Shown here: positions 31,848-39,176 of the stretch, piece after piece
Position numbering within the stretch: position 1 is the stretch's first letter
Layout: the number at the start of each line of letters is the position of its first letter
Virus record (IMG/VR): IMGVR_UViG_3300018476_000013
Location: 1-64,000 of that record
Length of the DNA: 64,000 bases
Direction: 5' to 3' (one strand)
Source: a virus
Made by a program: the position numbers and the translations under genes
Notes under the pieces: model-generated
Database searches by the model: none
Told to the model about the DNA's origin: nothing
The model's input: the letters and a program-made list of their open reading frames with translations, nothing else

Positions 31848-31956
31848 TGACATGCTGAAGAGCATCCTGGCCGTTGAAGAAAAACTGAAGCAGGAACAAT
31901 CTTCGCTACAAGCATTAGCTCGAAAGGTAAGGGACCATGAAGCAAAAGGAACTTGA
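31813..31956 (+). CDS. Small coiled-coil protein
   Basis: 47 residues (MSKPRPPQQVFDDMLKSILA, then VEEKLKQEQSSLQALARKVR). The second half is a regular heptad coil. It lies over the end of the TS-like gene and the start of the next, both by tens of bases, so it may be real by operon compactness or spurious. No ribosome-binding site stronger than CTTAAGACC is seen. Confidence 0.4.
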   Translation: MSKPRPPQQVFDDMLKSILAVEEKLKQEQSSLQALARKVRDHEAKGT

Positions 31957-32209
31957 GGAGGCAGAGCGGATCATCCGCGAACTGCTGAACGATCACAGGA
32001 TCAACCGGCATCTGCTGAACTGGTATCAGAACGCTGTCAGTGATGGTATGCTGACGGCGGATCAATTCGAAACATTGAAGAAGATGGCTCGGTACAAGCC
32101 ACCGCCGCAGAAGTCCCCCGCCATGATGCGGGCCAGCCGGGTATCCAAGCGGCCAATTACGTTGGCGCCAATCAAAACTATCAAAGGGAAATTCCATGTC
32201 GATCACTGA
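31937..32209 (+). CDS. Hypothetical protein
   Basis: 90 residues. An N-terminal helix (ELEEAERIIRELLNDHRINR) is followed by LTADQFETLKKMARYK and a basic Pro-containing tail. AAGGTAAGGGACC precedes the ATG. It overlaps the nuclease gene by 14 bases. No family is recognised. Confidence 0.55.
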   Translation: MKQKELEEAERIIRELLNDHRINRHLLNWYQNAVSDGMLTADQFETLKKMARYKPPPQKSPAMMRASRVSKRPITLAPIKTIKGKFHVDH

Positions 32210-33272
32210 TGCAATCCACCAATTCGGCCGGCAGATGGGCCGGGTCTTTCCTGATAGGTCAAAAACAGTTGGTGCAAGTGAAATCGGTTTGTGCGCCCGC
32301 CGGATACACTGGCAGAAAACGGCACAGCCCAAAGACGCTGCCATGACCCGTGCCAAGAAGCAAGGGGACATGAGAGGAGCCACGCAGGCACCAGAGAACT
32401 GGGGTGCCCATGTCCGTGGCACCACCATGGAGCAGATGCTGTGGGAGCCCGCCATGCGGGCCAAGTTTGGCGCCTCGTTGAAGATGGCCGGCAAGGACCA
32501 GAAGACCCTGGTGGTCGGAGATCTATCCGCCACACCAGATGGCTTGGTGGCCGGCAAGGGTGGTGAGCTCCTGAAGTATCACGGCATCAAGTACAAGGGC
32601 GATGTCGTGGTAGAGTCTAAGACCATCGATCCCCGAGTGAATTTGTTGGAAGAGAAAAGCGAGAATGCATTCCAGGTCCAAGTGCAGATGGGGATCATCC
32701 GCGAACTGACCAAGTACAAGCCCGAGTATGCAGTGATCAGTTATATCGATGCATCGTTCTGGCATGATGTCACCGAGTTTGTCGTCCAATTCAAACCGGA
32801 AGCGTATGAGTCTGCCAAGGTCCGGGCATCCAAGATCTTGAAGGCAGACGCAGCGGACTTGAAGCCCGAGGGATGGATCAAGGGCGGCAAGGAATGCAAC
32901 TGGTGTGCGTGGTCGCGTCGTTGCAATGAAATGCGTGGGACCGTGCCAGAGGAAATCAAAGAAATAAATCCGCAAGTCATGGCTGAACTGTCTGACCTGT
33001 GCAGGCAGGCATTGGAGATCCAGCAGCAACAGAATGCAGATGGTGAAGCATACCGGACCCTGCAGGATCAGATCCGGAGCCGGTTGCAAGAGTTAGGCAC
33101 CAAGAAAATTCCGGGCATGGTGTCGTGGAATGGTGTTAAGGGCCGCGTGTCCTGGGACACCAAGGCCATGCTGGAAGAATTGGCAAAGCGGGGAGTGGAC
33201 ACTACTGTCTTCCAGTCCGTCGGCGAGCCAACGACACAATTGGTGATCGATAAGAAGATCATGGTCAAATAG
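32196..33272 (+). CDS. RecB/Cas4-like PD-(D/E)xK exonuclease
   Basis: 358 residues. The nuclease core is GDLSATPDGLV followed by GDVVVESKT, the D...ExK triad of the RecB family, with an upstream QVQVQMGI helix. Four Cys (CARR near residue 29; CNWCAWSRRC near 232) are arranged as in Cas4 and AddB, where they hold a 4Fe-4S cluster. AAAGGGAAATTCC precedes the ATG. It probably processes DNA ends for recombination with the protein at 33445, and is typical for phages. Confidence 0.85.
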   Translation: MSITDAIHQFGRQMGRVFPDRSKTVGASEIGLCARRIHWQKTAQPKDAAMTRAKKQGDMRGATQAPENWGAHVRGTTMEQMLWEPAMRAKFGASLKMAGKDQKTLVVGDLSATPDGLVAGKGGELLKYHGIKYKGDVVVESKTIDPRVNLLEEKSENAFQVQVQMGIIRELTKYKPEYAVISYIDASFWHDVTEFVVQFKPEAYESAKVRASKILKADAADLKPEGWIKGGKECNWCAWSRRCNEMRGTVPEEIKEINPQVMAELSDLCRQALEIQQQQNADGEAYRTLQDQIRSRLQELGTKKIPGMVSWNGVKGRVSWDTKAMLEELAKRGVDTTVFQSVGEPTTQLVIDKKIMVK

Positions 33273-33444
33273 TAGCATGATCTAAATCAACGGACTGGTG
33301 AACATTCTCTTTTTTGTGTCCTAAGACATTAAGAGATTTTTCCTGCCTCAGTTTTGTGTTTTAGTCTGATGCCCGCTTCGTTGAACAAGTTTTGACTGAA
33401 GTGGGAAATGTGAACTGTGAATTGTGAACAAGGAAACAGAGACA
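33273..33444 (+). promoter_or_regulatory. Regulatory region with three tandem TGTGAAY heptamers
   Basis: TGTGAAC, TGTGAAT and TGTGAAC follow each other without spacer at 33409-33429, just before AAGGAAACAGAGACA (the ribosome-binding site of 33445). TTGACT at 33393-33398 is a possible -35. The A/T-rich leader upstream (TTTTTTGTGTCC, TTTTGTGTTTTAG) shows no protein frame. The heptamers may be an operator or a ribosome-access repeat. Confidence 0.45.
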
Positions 33445-34158
33445 ATGGCTAGAGAAGTAGTGAAGAAAGAAGCGGCGGCTCCCGTTGCTAACCTGCAGAA
33501 GAATTTCTTCGAGCAGTATGGTGAACAGGTCGCCTCGAGTACCTCGATCGTCGGATCGCTTTTGAAATTCAGCAAAGGCGATTGGCTGTTGGGGCAGGAC
33601 GAAACTGAAATTCCCACCGGCACGAAATACGTTGCGTCGATGGATAACTTGTTGGTCGGTTGGACTAAGTGGTCGAACAACAAGCCCGTCGATGAAGTCA
33701 TGGGTCTCGTATGTCAGGGCTGGTCGGCCCCGAAGCGTGATACCCTTGGCGATACGGATCAGAGCCAGTGGGAAATGGATGCTCAGGGGAAGCTTCGCGA
33801 TCCGTGGGTGTTCAACAATCGAATTCTGTTCAAGCCGGTTGGCAAGAAGTATTCGACTGATGTGGCGATCACTTTCATCACCAACAGCCGTGGCGGCCTG
33901 AATGCCATGGGTGATCTGTCAAAGGCCTACGGTAAGGAGATGGCGTCCCACGAGGGTCAGAACCCGATCATCCAGATCGGCACTGACTCTTATCTTCACC
34001 CCAACAAGGAGTTTGGTCGGATCAAGATCCCCCTGATCACTCTCGTTGGATGGGAAAAATCTTCGTTGTTTGATACGACTCCGGTCGATGACGACGATGA
34101 TGGTGGTGTTGAACAGGTCGTCGAGACGAAGAAGAAAGCGAATGGTCGCCGTCGGTAA
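33445..34158 (+). CDS. Conserved phage protein, possible ssDNA-binding or recombination partner
   Basis: 237 residues from the ATG behind CAAGGAAACAGAGACA. The middle is beta-rich (IPTGTKYVASMDNLLVGWTK, FKPVGKKYSTDVAITF). The C-terminus has a DDDDD acidic stretch followed by a basic KKKANGRRR end. An acidic tail and a place between the exonuclease and primase genes are features of ssDNA-binding proteins, but the fold is not recognised, so this is only a suggestion. It is strongly preceded by its own regulatory region and probably abundant. Confidence 0.45.
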   Translation: MAREVVKKEAAAPVANLQKNFFEQYGEQVASSTSIVGSLLKFSKGDWLLGQDETEIPTGTKYVASMDNLLVGWTKWSNNKPVDEVMGLVCQGWSAPKRDTLGDTDQSQWEMDAQGKLRDPWVFNNRILFKPVGKKYSTDVAITFITNSRGGLNAMGDLSKAYGKEMASHEGQNPIIQIGTDSYLHPNKEFGRIKIPLITLVGWEKSSLFDTTPVDDDDDGGVEQVVETKKKANGRRR

Positions 34159-34185
34159 CTGACCCCCACTTACCACGGTTGATCT

Positions 34186-34229
34186 GGTGAGGGAGTGTCC
34201 TGTGAAGGGGCACTCCCTTACTTGTCACC
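34186..34229 (+). promoter_or_regulatory. Hairpin leader between 33445 and 34248 genes
   Basis: AGGGAGTG (34190-34197) pairs perfectly with CACTCCCT (34211-34218); GGTG (34186-34189) pairs with CACC (34226-34229). No T-tract follows, so this is a processing or translation-control hairpin rather than a terminator. It ends 18 bases before the start of the gene at 34248. Confidence 0.45.
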
Positions 34230-34247
34230 TCAATTGGAGAACTAGAA

Positions 34248-34505
34248 ATGCACAGCTTTATTAGAAATGAGGATGGGACTTTCAGTATTGGAGTGTGGCT
34301 GAGTTTCAAAGATGAAGGACCTCAATTCTTCCCTATGTTTGATGTGGGGAGTTCGGGGGAGGCTATGAAGGCCATAACTTCTTTGAATGGAGGCGGGACA
34401 GCCTATTATCCTGGACAATCTTATAACTATAGGATCACGAAAGGAAATTGGGTTGTCCCTCAAGGGCGTGATCCTAATGAACAAAAAGAAACCTCAGTGC
34501 AGTGA
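34248..34505 (+). CDS. Hypothetical protein
   Basis: 85 residues (MHSFIRNEDGTFSIGVWLSF ... FDVGSSGEAMKAITSLNGGG), a small alpha/beta protein. TTGGAGAACTAGAA precedes the ATG. The coding sequence is more A/T-rich than its neighbours (AGAAATGAGGATGGG-type codons), a sign of separate origin. No family is recognised. Confidence 0.6.
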   Translation: MHSFIRNEDGTFSIGVWLSFKDEGPQFFPMFDVGSSGEAMKAITSLNGGGTAYYPGQSYNYRITKGNWVVPQGRDPNEQKETSVQ

Positions 34506-34563
34506 AGCACTGAGGTAAACTTCCTCCAACGTGGTTAGCGCCACATCAGAAAGCCAGGATAGC

Positions 34564-37020
34564 ATGGTCAATAAGCCAAAAAAGAATTTTCGTAAACCCC
34601 TGGAAGATGACAAGCCGACAGGTAAGATCGGAGATGTTAGCTCAACAGATCCCGATGTAGCAGTTGCTATAACTGCTTTCGAATGGGCGGTGAAGTACGC
34701 CACGGAAATGGGTTGGCGGATTTTCCCCGTGCCGCCGGGATCAAAGAAATCCTACAAAGCAGCCAAGAATTCAGGTGGTCGCAATTGGGGAATGACTGAT
34801 GAGCCCAATGAGATCAAGAAAGATTTCCGTAAGTGGCCCAATGCCGGGATTGGTCTGCCGACAGGCGAGGTCAACGGCATCTTCGTCCTTGAGGTGGATA
34901 CTGTTGAAGGCCATGGGGTGGATGGTCCCTTTGAGCTGAAGAAACTGGAAAGGAAGAACAGCAAGCTGCCGAAGACCCTGATGGGTGAGTCTCCCACGGG
35001 GTCAGTTCACCGGTTCTACAAGTGGCCAGGATCATATGTGGTCAGTTCGGATAGCCGCTTGGCCCGAGGGGTGGATATCAAAGGCGATGGCGGCATGGTG
35101 GTCGCGCCACCCAGCAAGACCAGCAAGGGTCTTTACCGGTGGATCAATTGGGGTCATCCCATTGCTGAGGCGCCTCAGTGGTTGCTGGATCTGGTCGCCC
35201 GTCCCCAGCGGACAAGCAATAACAACAGCACCAGCAATCCATTCCTGAATAACAACCATCAGCCGCCAGTCGAAGAGGACAAGTTGCGGCACATGCTGTC
35301 GTTGCTGCCCAATGAGGACAGCATGGCTGCTGATGAGCCTGAAGGCCTGTGGGGGTTCTGGAATAAAGTAGCCATGATCATCTGGACCGAAACGCATGGG
35401 GCTGAGGAAGGCCGGGAGTTGTTTCGGGAATGGTCAAAGAAGAACCCAAAGCATACGGACAAAGGCACCGACAAGAAATGGGAATTGCTGGACTCGTGCC
35501 CGCCTGACCATATCACCATTGGGTCGTTGTTTCACTTGGTCGAAAAAGTAGCTCCCGGTTGGCAACGGCAATGGGGCAATGACAAGACACGGGCAACCTG
35601 GGACAGCATTGAAGAACGGCGGGCAGCACAGATCCGGGGCAATGTGGAGATCGGGGAAGAGATCCTCGAGCCGACCCTGCCATTGATCATGACCTTGAAG
35701 GAAATGGAAGAGCGGCTGGTCTGGGTGGGTTCAGGACCTGGGGCAGTGGTGGATCGGATCACAGGGCGGATCAGGAAGAAGGAAACGGCCTCCACTGAAT
35801 ACGCTGCCTCGACCTACAAGATTGGGACCGGGAAAAAGGAAAAAGAAATACCGGCCCTCAAGATCTGGTTTGCTATGCCCGAGCGGACGTCCGTGGATAC
35901 GATTGCATGGGTGCCTGGGGAGGATCAGATTTGCGCGCCACCCGAGGCCCTGGAGGGCACTAAGACGGCATTCAATACCTGGCAAGGCTTGCATCCAATG
36001 CCTGTGCCAGATGATTGGGAGCGGATGGCTCAGCCGTTCCTAGATCATGTGGCTTATTTGGTCCCTGATGAGATCCAGCGGCGGCGGTTCATTCAATGGC
36101 TGGCGCACATCGTTCAGCACCCCGAGGTGTTGCCGCATACGTCTTATCTGATGGTCACACCAACCACGGGCGTGGGGCGGAATTTGTTGGCGTCCATCCT
36201 GGTGCGGGTGCTCAAAGGCCATGTGGCTGTCGGCGTGTCATTGCCTGATCTGCTGGAGGGCAAAGGGTTCAATGGTCGGCTGTCTCGGAAGCTGCTTTGT
36301 ATCGTGGATGAAGCCCGTGAAGGTCCGAACAGCCAGCGGTATCAACGGGAGAACCGCCTGCGGTCGTTGATCACGGAAGAACACCGGTTGATCAATCCCA
36401 AGTATGGCCTGCAATCGATTGAGAAGAATTGCTGTCGGTGGCTGATGTTCTCGAATTACCTGGACGCGTTGCCATTCAACAATGAGGACCGACGCATTGA
36501 GGTCATCGCGAACCCGAAGGAACGGAAGCCCAATGAATACTATGAGCAGCTGTATGGCATGCTCGAAGATCGGGCGTTCATTGCATCGGTTCGGCAATTG
36601 CTGATGACATGGAATATCTCGGGCTTCAAACCTGGCGAACATGCCACGATGAGTGGGGCCAAGAAAGAAGCATTGTCATTGCTGAAATCTGATGTCGAGC
36701 ATCGGGTGGATGAGTTCAAAGAGGATTGCGAGACCCCGCTGACTTCCCGTTGGGCTATTGAAGAGGCTGTTCGTGAACTGCACCCCAACAGCACGCATTT
36801 GACGCACGCCATCAGCAATGCGGGGATGATCAACACAGGTCGCCGAGTTAGAGATTCGGAAGGCCACCGCTACCGGGTGGTCATTGTCGATAAGGATGCT
36901 TGGTCAGTTGATATGGTGATGAGGGTGGATCATCAGGTTCTGCTCCGTGCCATGGGGATTGAACAGCAGCCACAAGCGACAGGTGGAATTGCTAATGTGC
37001 CCCGTGGAGGTCGTCGATAA
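34564..37020 (+). CDS. Bifunctional primase-polymerase / SF3-like helicase
   Basis: 818 residues from the ATG behind GCCAGGATAGC; an in-frame GTG at 34531 is weaker. N-terminal PrimPol domain (about 35-230) with GWRIFPVPPGSKK, VLEVDT as the acidic catalytic motif and GVDIKGDGGMVVAPPS. A PriCT-like part follows (NKVAMIIWTETHGAEEGREL). The C-terminal helicase domain resembles DUF5906: Walker A region TPTTGVGRN, where R539 replaces the usual Lys, Walker B LLCIVDEA (D582, E583) and WLMFSNYLDALPF. It would prime and unwind at the origin; the likely origin lies just downstream (37048-37327). The Arg makes ATP use worth testing. Confidence 0.88.
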   Translation: MVNKPKKNFRKPLEDDKPTGKIGDVSSTDPDVAVAITAFEWAVKYATEMGWRIFPVPPGSKKSYKAAKNSGGRNWGMTDEPNEIKKDFRKWPNAGIGLPTGEVNGIFVLEVDTVEGHGVDGPFELKKLERKNSKLPKTLMGESPTGSVHRFYKWPGSYVVSSDSRLARGVDIKGDGGMVVAPPSKTSKGLYRWINWGHPIAEAPQWLLDLVARPQRTSNNNSTSNPFLNNNHQPPVEEDKLRHMLSLLPNEDSMAADEPEGLWGFWNKVAMIIWTETHGAEEGRELFREWSKKNPKHTDKGTDKKWELLDSCPPDHITIGSLFHLVEKVAPGWQRQWGNDKTRATWDSIEERRAAQIRGNVEIGEEILEPTLPLIMTLKEMEERLVWVGSGPGAVVDRITGRIRKKETASTEYAASTYKIGTGKKEKEIPALKIWFAMPERTSVDTIAWVPGEDQICAPPEALEGTKTAFNTWQGLHPMPVPDDWERMAQPFLDHVAYLVPDEIQRRRFIQWLAHIVQHPEVLPHTSYLMVTPTTGVGRNLLASILVRVLKGHVAVGVSLPDLLEGKGFNGRLSRKLLCIVDEAREGPNSQRYQRENRLRSLITEEHRLINPKYGLQSIEKNCCRWLMFSNYLDALPFNNEDRRIEVIANPKERKPNEYYEQLYGMLEDRAFIASVRQLLMTWNISGFKPGEHATMSGAKKEALSLLKSDVEHRVDEFKEDCETPLTSRWAIEEAVRELHPNSTHLTHAISNAGMINTGRRVRDSEGHRYRVVIVDKDAWSVDMVMRVDHQVLLRAMGIEQQPQATGGIANVPRGGRR

Positions 37021-37047
37021 TGGTGCAGAACGGAAACAAACGGTGAA

Positions 37048-37169
37048 CCAGACCCACCAGACCCACCAGACCTCCCATCCTGGAACGCCCCATAAAATAA
37101 CAATATAAACAGAAAAAAATTTTCCCAGCAAAGCGTAGGTGGGAGGTCTGGTGGGTCTGGTGGGTCTGG
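37048..37169. repeat. Long inverted repeat with 9-bp iterons around an A/T-rich core (origin candidate)
   Basis: 37048-37077 and 37140-37169 are a perfect 30-bp inverted repeat. Each arm holds CCAGACCCA, CCAGACCCA and CCAGACCTC (or complement), three iterons of nine bases. The 62-base spacer is A/T-rich in its centre (ATAAAATAACAATATAAACA, then A7-T4). No T-tract follows the second arm, which argues against a terminator. It lies directly behind the PrimPol/helicase gene, a usual place for a phage origin. Confidence 0.65.
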
Positions 37170-37201
37170 CGTTTCTGCTCCTGGTCTGCCCCAACCTGCG
37201 G

Positions 37202-37327
37202 TTATCGAGGCCCCAGGCTCAGTTACGGAGGCCCGCTGAACGCGCTACCGGATTGGGGTGGGTGTTGGTGCCCCATGGTGGATGACCACTGCAGGGGCCT
37301 CCGCTGCTGATTTAAGGGCCTCGATAA
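37202..37327. repeat. Second inverted-repeat system, 32-bp element in two opposite copies
   Basis: The element TATCGAGGCCC-N5-TCAG-N3-CGGAGGCCC occurs at 37203-37234 and inverted at 37295-37326, with a 60-base G/C-rich spacer. Within one element GAGGCCC recurs 21 bp apart, two helical turns, as for a protein binding one face. A third direct copy is at 39309-39340. The whole gap 37021-37450 has no credible protein frame. Confidence 0.65.
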
Positions 37328-37374
37328 AAATGACAGTTCCCTTCATTTTTTTGTCTTGAATGATATTTTACCTA

Positions 37375-37407
37375 TTGACCCCCTGAAGGGAAGGGCTTAC
37401 TGGTAAG
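37375..37407 (+). promoter_or_regulatory. Early promoter module copy
   Basis: TTGACC (37375-37380), 15 bases containing CTGAAGGGAAGGG, CTTACTGGTAAG (37396-37407). The downstream 18 bases match the copy at 11965. It precedes the gene at 37451. Confidence 0.75.
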
Positions 37408-37450
37408 TCCATCGAAACAGAGCAATTCTGCTCCACCGATGAGGCACCAA

Positions 37451-37816
37451 ATGACCTTCGTGATTTACCACATTTCTTCCACCATGCAGATGGGTCCGAC
37501 CGAGCACGGCAAGCCCCATTCCCTCTATGCCAAGTATTACAAGACCCGTGGTGCAGCCCTTCGCACCATGACCAAGTGGAATGAGGCAGCCATTGAGCGG
37601 GATGCCCAGCAGATTGCAGATGGTGCCACCAGTGGATGGGATCGGACCAACGGCATCGGACCTGGCCCCTATGGTGTGGCATCGGCAGAACATTACCATG
37701 CTCGTGTGGTTCGTCAGGTGACCCAGGTGAATTTGCTCTCGGGCAAGGAATACCAGGAAGCCAGCAACACCCCTGGTTATTGCAGCCCAAGTTCAGAAGC
37801 TTATTGGTCAATGTAA
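37451..37816 (+). CDS. Hypothetical protein
   Basis: 121 residues (MTFVIYHISSTMQMGPTEHG ...). Mid-part YAKYYKTRGAALRTMTKWNE is a charged helix; the end is polar. A GATGAGGCACCAA sequence precedes the ATG; an upstream in-frame ATG at 37439 is less likely. It is a single-gene unit between a module promoter and a terminator. No family is recognised. Confidence 0.6.
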   Translation: MTFVIYHISSTMQMGPTEHGKPHSLYAKYYKTRGAALRTMTKWNEAAIERDAQQIADGATSGWDRTNGIGPGPYGVASAEHYHARVVRQVTQVNLLSGKEYQEASNTPGYCSPSSEAYWSM

Positions 37817-37836
37817 ATTCAAAGGAGGTGAAACCC

Positions 37837-37863
37837 AAAGGGCCCGAAAGGGCCCTTTTTTAT
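37837..37863 (+). terminator. Rho-independent terminator
   Basis: AAAGGGCC (37837-37844) pairs with GGCCCTTT (37851-37858), six-base loop, T-run to 37861. An AGGAGG sequence lies just upstream (37824-37829) but no frame follows it. Confidence 0.85.
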
Positions 37864-37888
37864 TTGAAGGGAACTTGAAGTGAAAGGG

Positions 37889-37919
37889 TTTACTTACCCG
37901 TATTAAGGGCGTATGGTTC
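37889..37919 (+). promoter_or_regulatory. Early promoter module copy, diverged right half
   Basis: GAAGTGAAAGGG, TTTACT (37889-37894), then at 17 bases TATGGT (37912-37917) in place of the palindrome. It precedes the gene at 37964. Confidence 0.6.
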
Positions 37920-37963
37920 TTTGGTCGGACGGGATTGGCCCGCCGCAAATCAGGAATAAGATC

Positions 37964-38185
37964 ATGTCTCTCAGTTCTGTTAGCAAAGTAAAATCCCCCA
38001 GCATTTTCAAGTCGGCCGTCAAGAACCTTGGTGTTTATGTGGATACCACTTGGATGGATGATCAGGAATGTCTGTTCATCCATTTTGATGATGTGACCAA
38101 GGCTCAGGAAAAGAAGATTTCTGAGTTGGCCATCCGTTACAGCATGAAGATCGATATCTCGGACAAGGGTGCCATTTTTTCTTGA
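37964..38185 (+). CDS. Small hypothetical protein
   Basis: 73 residues from MSLSSVSKVKSPSIFKSAVK, with CAGGAATAAGATC before the ATG. An alpha/beta pattern (LGVYVDTTWMDDQECLFIHF, then KKISELAIRYSMKI). The frame stays open for 59 further codons past the TGA (see the next entry). No family is recognised. Confidence 0.6.
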   Translation: MSLSSVSKVKSPSIFKSAVKNLGVYVDTTWMDDQECLFIHFDDVTKAQEKKISELAIRYSMKIDISDKGAIFS

Positions 38186-38367
38186 TCCATTAGCCCAGCC
38201 GGCGGTGGCGCATGTAACACCGGCAGCCTGAGGGGAAGGTCATTGATCGGCAATGGCAGCATCCTTGGCAAGGGCAACTTGGTGGTCGGCTTTGTGGTGG
38301 GGTCTCAATCCAGAGAACCTTCCTGTGGAGTTCGGTACACGTCCTCGCATTCCCTGATCAGGTGATG
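38186..38367 (+). other. Transcribed intergenic stretch, open in frame behind the 37964 stop
   Basis: Between the TGA at 38183-38185 and the terminator the same frame stays open to a TGA at 38361-38363, encoding a Gly-rich stretch (SPAGGGACNTGSLRG, then LIGNGSILGKGNLVVGFVV). There is no ATG and only a TTG after GAGGGGAAGGTCA, so it is either a read-through extension, a TTG-started peptide or plain 3' UTR. No tRNA is seen. Confidence 0.3.
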
Positions 38368-38404
38368 ACCCCTGGCGCCTCACGGCTGCCGGGGGTTTTC
38401 TTTT
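38368..38404 (+). terminator. Rho-independent terminator
   Basis: ACCCCTGGC (38368-38376) pairs with GCCGGGGGT (38388-38396), nine pairs with one G-U, then TTTTCTTTT. Confidence 0.8.
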
Positions 38405-38458
38405 ATATGGTCACCAAAGTTTTGTGGAAAATTCCCTTCAAAAAATGAAGTGAAGGGG

Positions 38459-38490
38459 TTTACTTACCTGTAGGAATTAGAGTAAGCTCT
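38459..38490 (+). promoter_or_regulatory. Early promoter module copy
   Basis: GAAGTGAAGGGG, TTTACT (38459-38464), TACCTGTAGG directly after it, and GAGTAAG (38480-38486) at the normal distance. The palindrome halves are rearranged compared with other copies. It precedes the gene at 38532. Confidence 0.6.
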
Positions 38491-38531
38491 CTTTGTCGGC
38501 GGCAGGGGCCGCCCAAATCAAGGAGAAGATC

Positions 38532-38864
38532 ATGTCACGGTTTGTTTTGCGGGACTCGGGCTACACCACTTTCAAGAAGATCACCAGCGGCAAGAAATGG
38601 GTCGGTCGCGTTGGCAAGTGTGAGGATGGCAGGTTCTTCGGCAAGATCGGCAGCACATTCATTTATGCGGCCACGGAGCGTGAGGCATTCGATGATGTGG
38701 TCGCCAAGCACCTGGGCTTTGATGGGGTGGAAGACCTGAACGCCCACAACAGCCAGGTTCGGCATTCCAACAAGATCCGTCGGGCAGAGACCCGGGCGGC
38801 ATTCAATCAGATGATGGGTGGCGATTACAAGGCCCTCTTCGATATCCTGGGAAAGGTGAAGTGA
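38532..38864 (+). CDS. Hypothetical protein
   Basis: 110 residues from MSRFVLRDSGYTTFKKITSG, behind AAGGAGAAGATC. The N-terminal half is beta-rich (KKWVGRVGKCEDGRFFGKIG), the C-terminal half helical and basic (HNSQVRHSNKIRRAETRAAF). It may bind nucleic acid. No family is recognised. Confidence 0.6.
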   Translation: MSRFVLRDSGYTTFKKITSGKKWVGRVGKCEDGRFFGKIGSTFIYAATEREAFDDVVAKHLGFDGVEDLNAHNSQVRHSNKIRRAETRAAFNQMMGGDYKALFDILGKVK

Positions 38865-38866
38865 AC

Positions 38867-39028
38867 ATGTATCGGGTCCATCATTACAATTTCGGCATGG
38901 AGTATCTCTTTGAGACCTACCATGCTGCCAAGGCCTTTGTGCATCGGGCAGGTTTTGAAGCTGCCCTTTGGCATGGGGATCACCGGCTGGCCTCGTTCAG
39001 CCCAATCAGTGGGTGGAAATTACACTGA
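38867..39028 (+). CDS. Small hypothetical protein
   Basis: 53 residues (MYRVHHYNFGMEYLFETYHA ...), aromatic and His-rich. GGTGAAGTGAAC precedes the ATG two bases behind the upstream stop. It ends the unit closed by the terminator at 39075. No family is recognised. Confidence 0.55.
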   Translation: MYRVHHYNFGMEYLFETYHAAKAFVHRAGFEAALWHGDHRLASFSPISGWKLH

Positions 39029-39074
39029 GCCCAATGTAAGCTATTGCACCTTGGTCGAATGACATGACCACGCG

Positions 39075-39104
39075 GGGACACCAGAGATGGTGTCCCTTTT
39101 TTTT
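39075..39104 (+). terminator. Rho-independent terminator
   Basis: GGGACACC (39075-39082) pairs perfectly with GGTGTCCC (39089-39096), followed by eight T. Confidence 0.9.
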
Positions 39105-39111
39105 GTGCAGA

Positions 39112-39176
39112 GTTGTCCCCATGGTTGTCCCGCGGTTGTCCCCAGGGTTACCAACACGCCAGATGGCACTTATACT
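39112..39176 (+). promoter_or_regulatory. Promoter with three GTTGTCCC iterons upstream
   Basis: GTTGTCCC at 39112-39119, 39124-39131 and 39135-39142 (steps of 12 and 11 bases). TTACCA (39148-39153), 17 bases, TATACT (39171-39176) form a good sigma-70-like promoter. This layout, different from the early modules, suggests a separate regulator for the nuclease and NusG-like genes. Confidence 0.65.

Noticed and set aside
37048-37169. Reading the 30-bp inverted repeat as a transcription terminator
   Set aside because: The loop is 62 bases and no T-tract follows on either strand; the iteron structure fits an origin or binding site better.
38186-38400. Possible tRNA in the stretch behind the 37964 gene
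   Set aside because: GTTC-like and hairpin pieces are present, but no cloverleaf with acceptor pairing and anticodon stem could be built.
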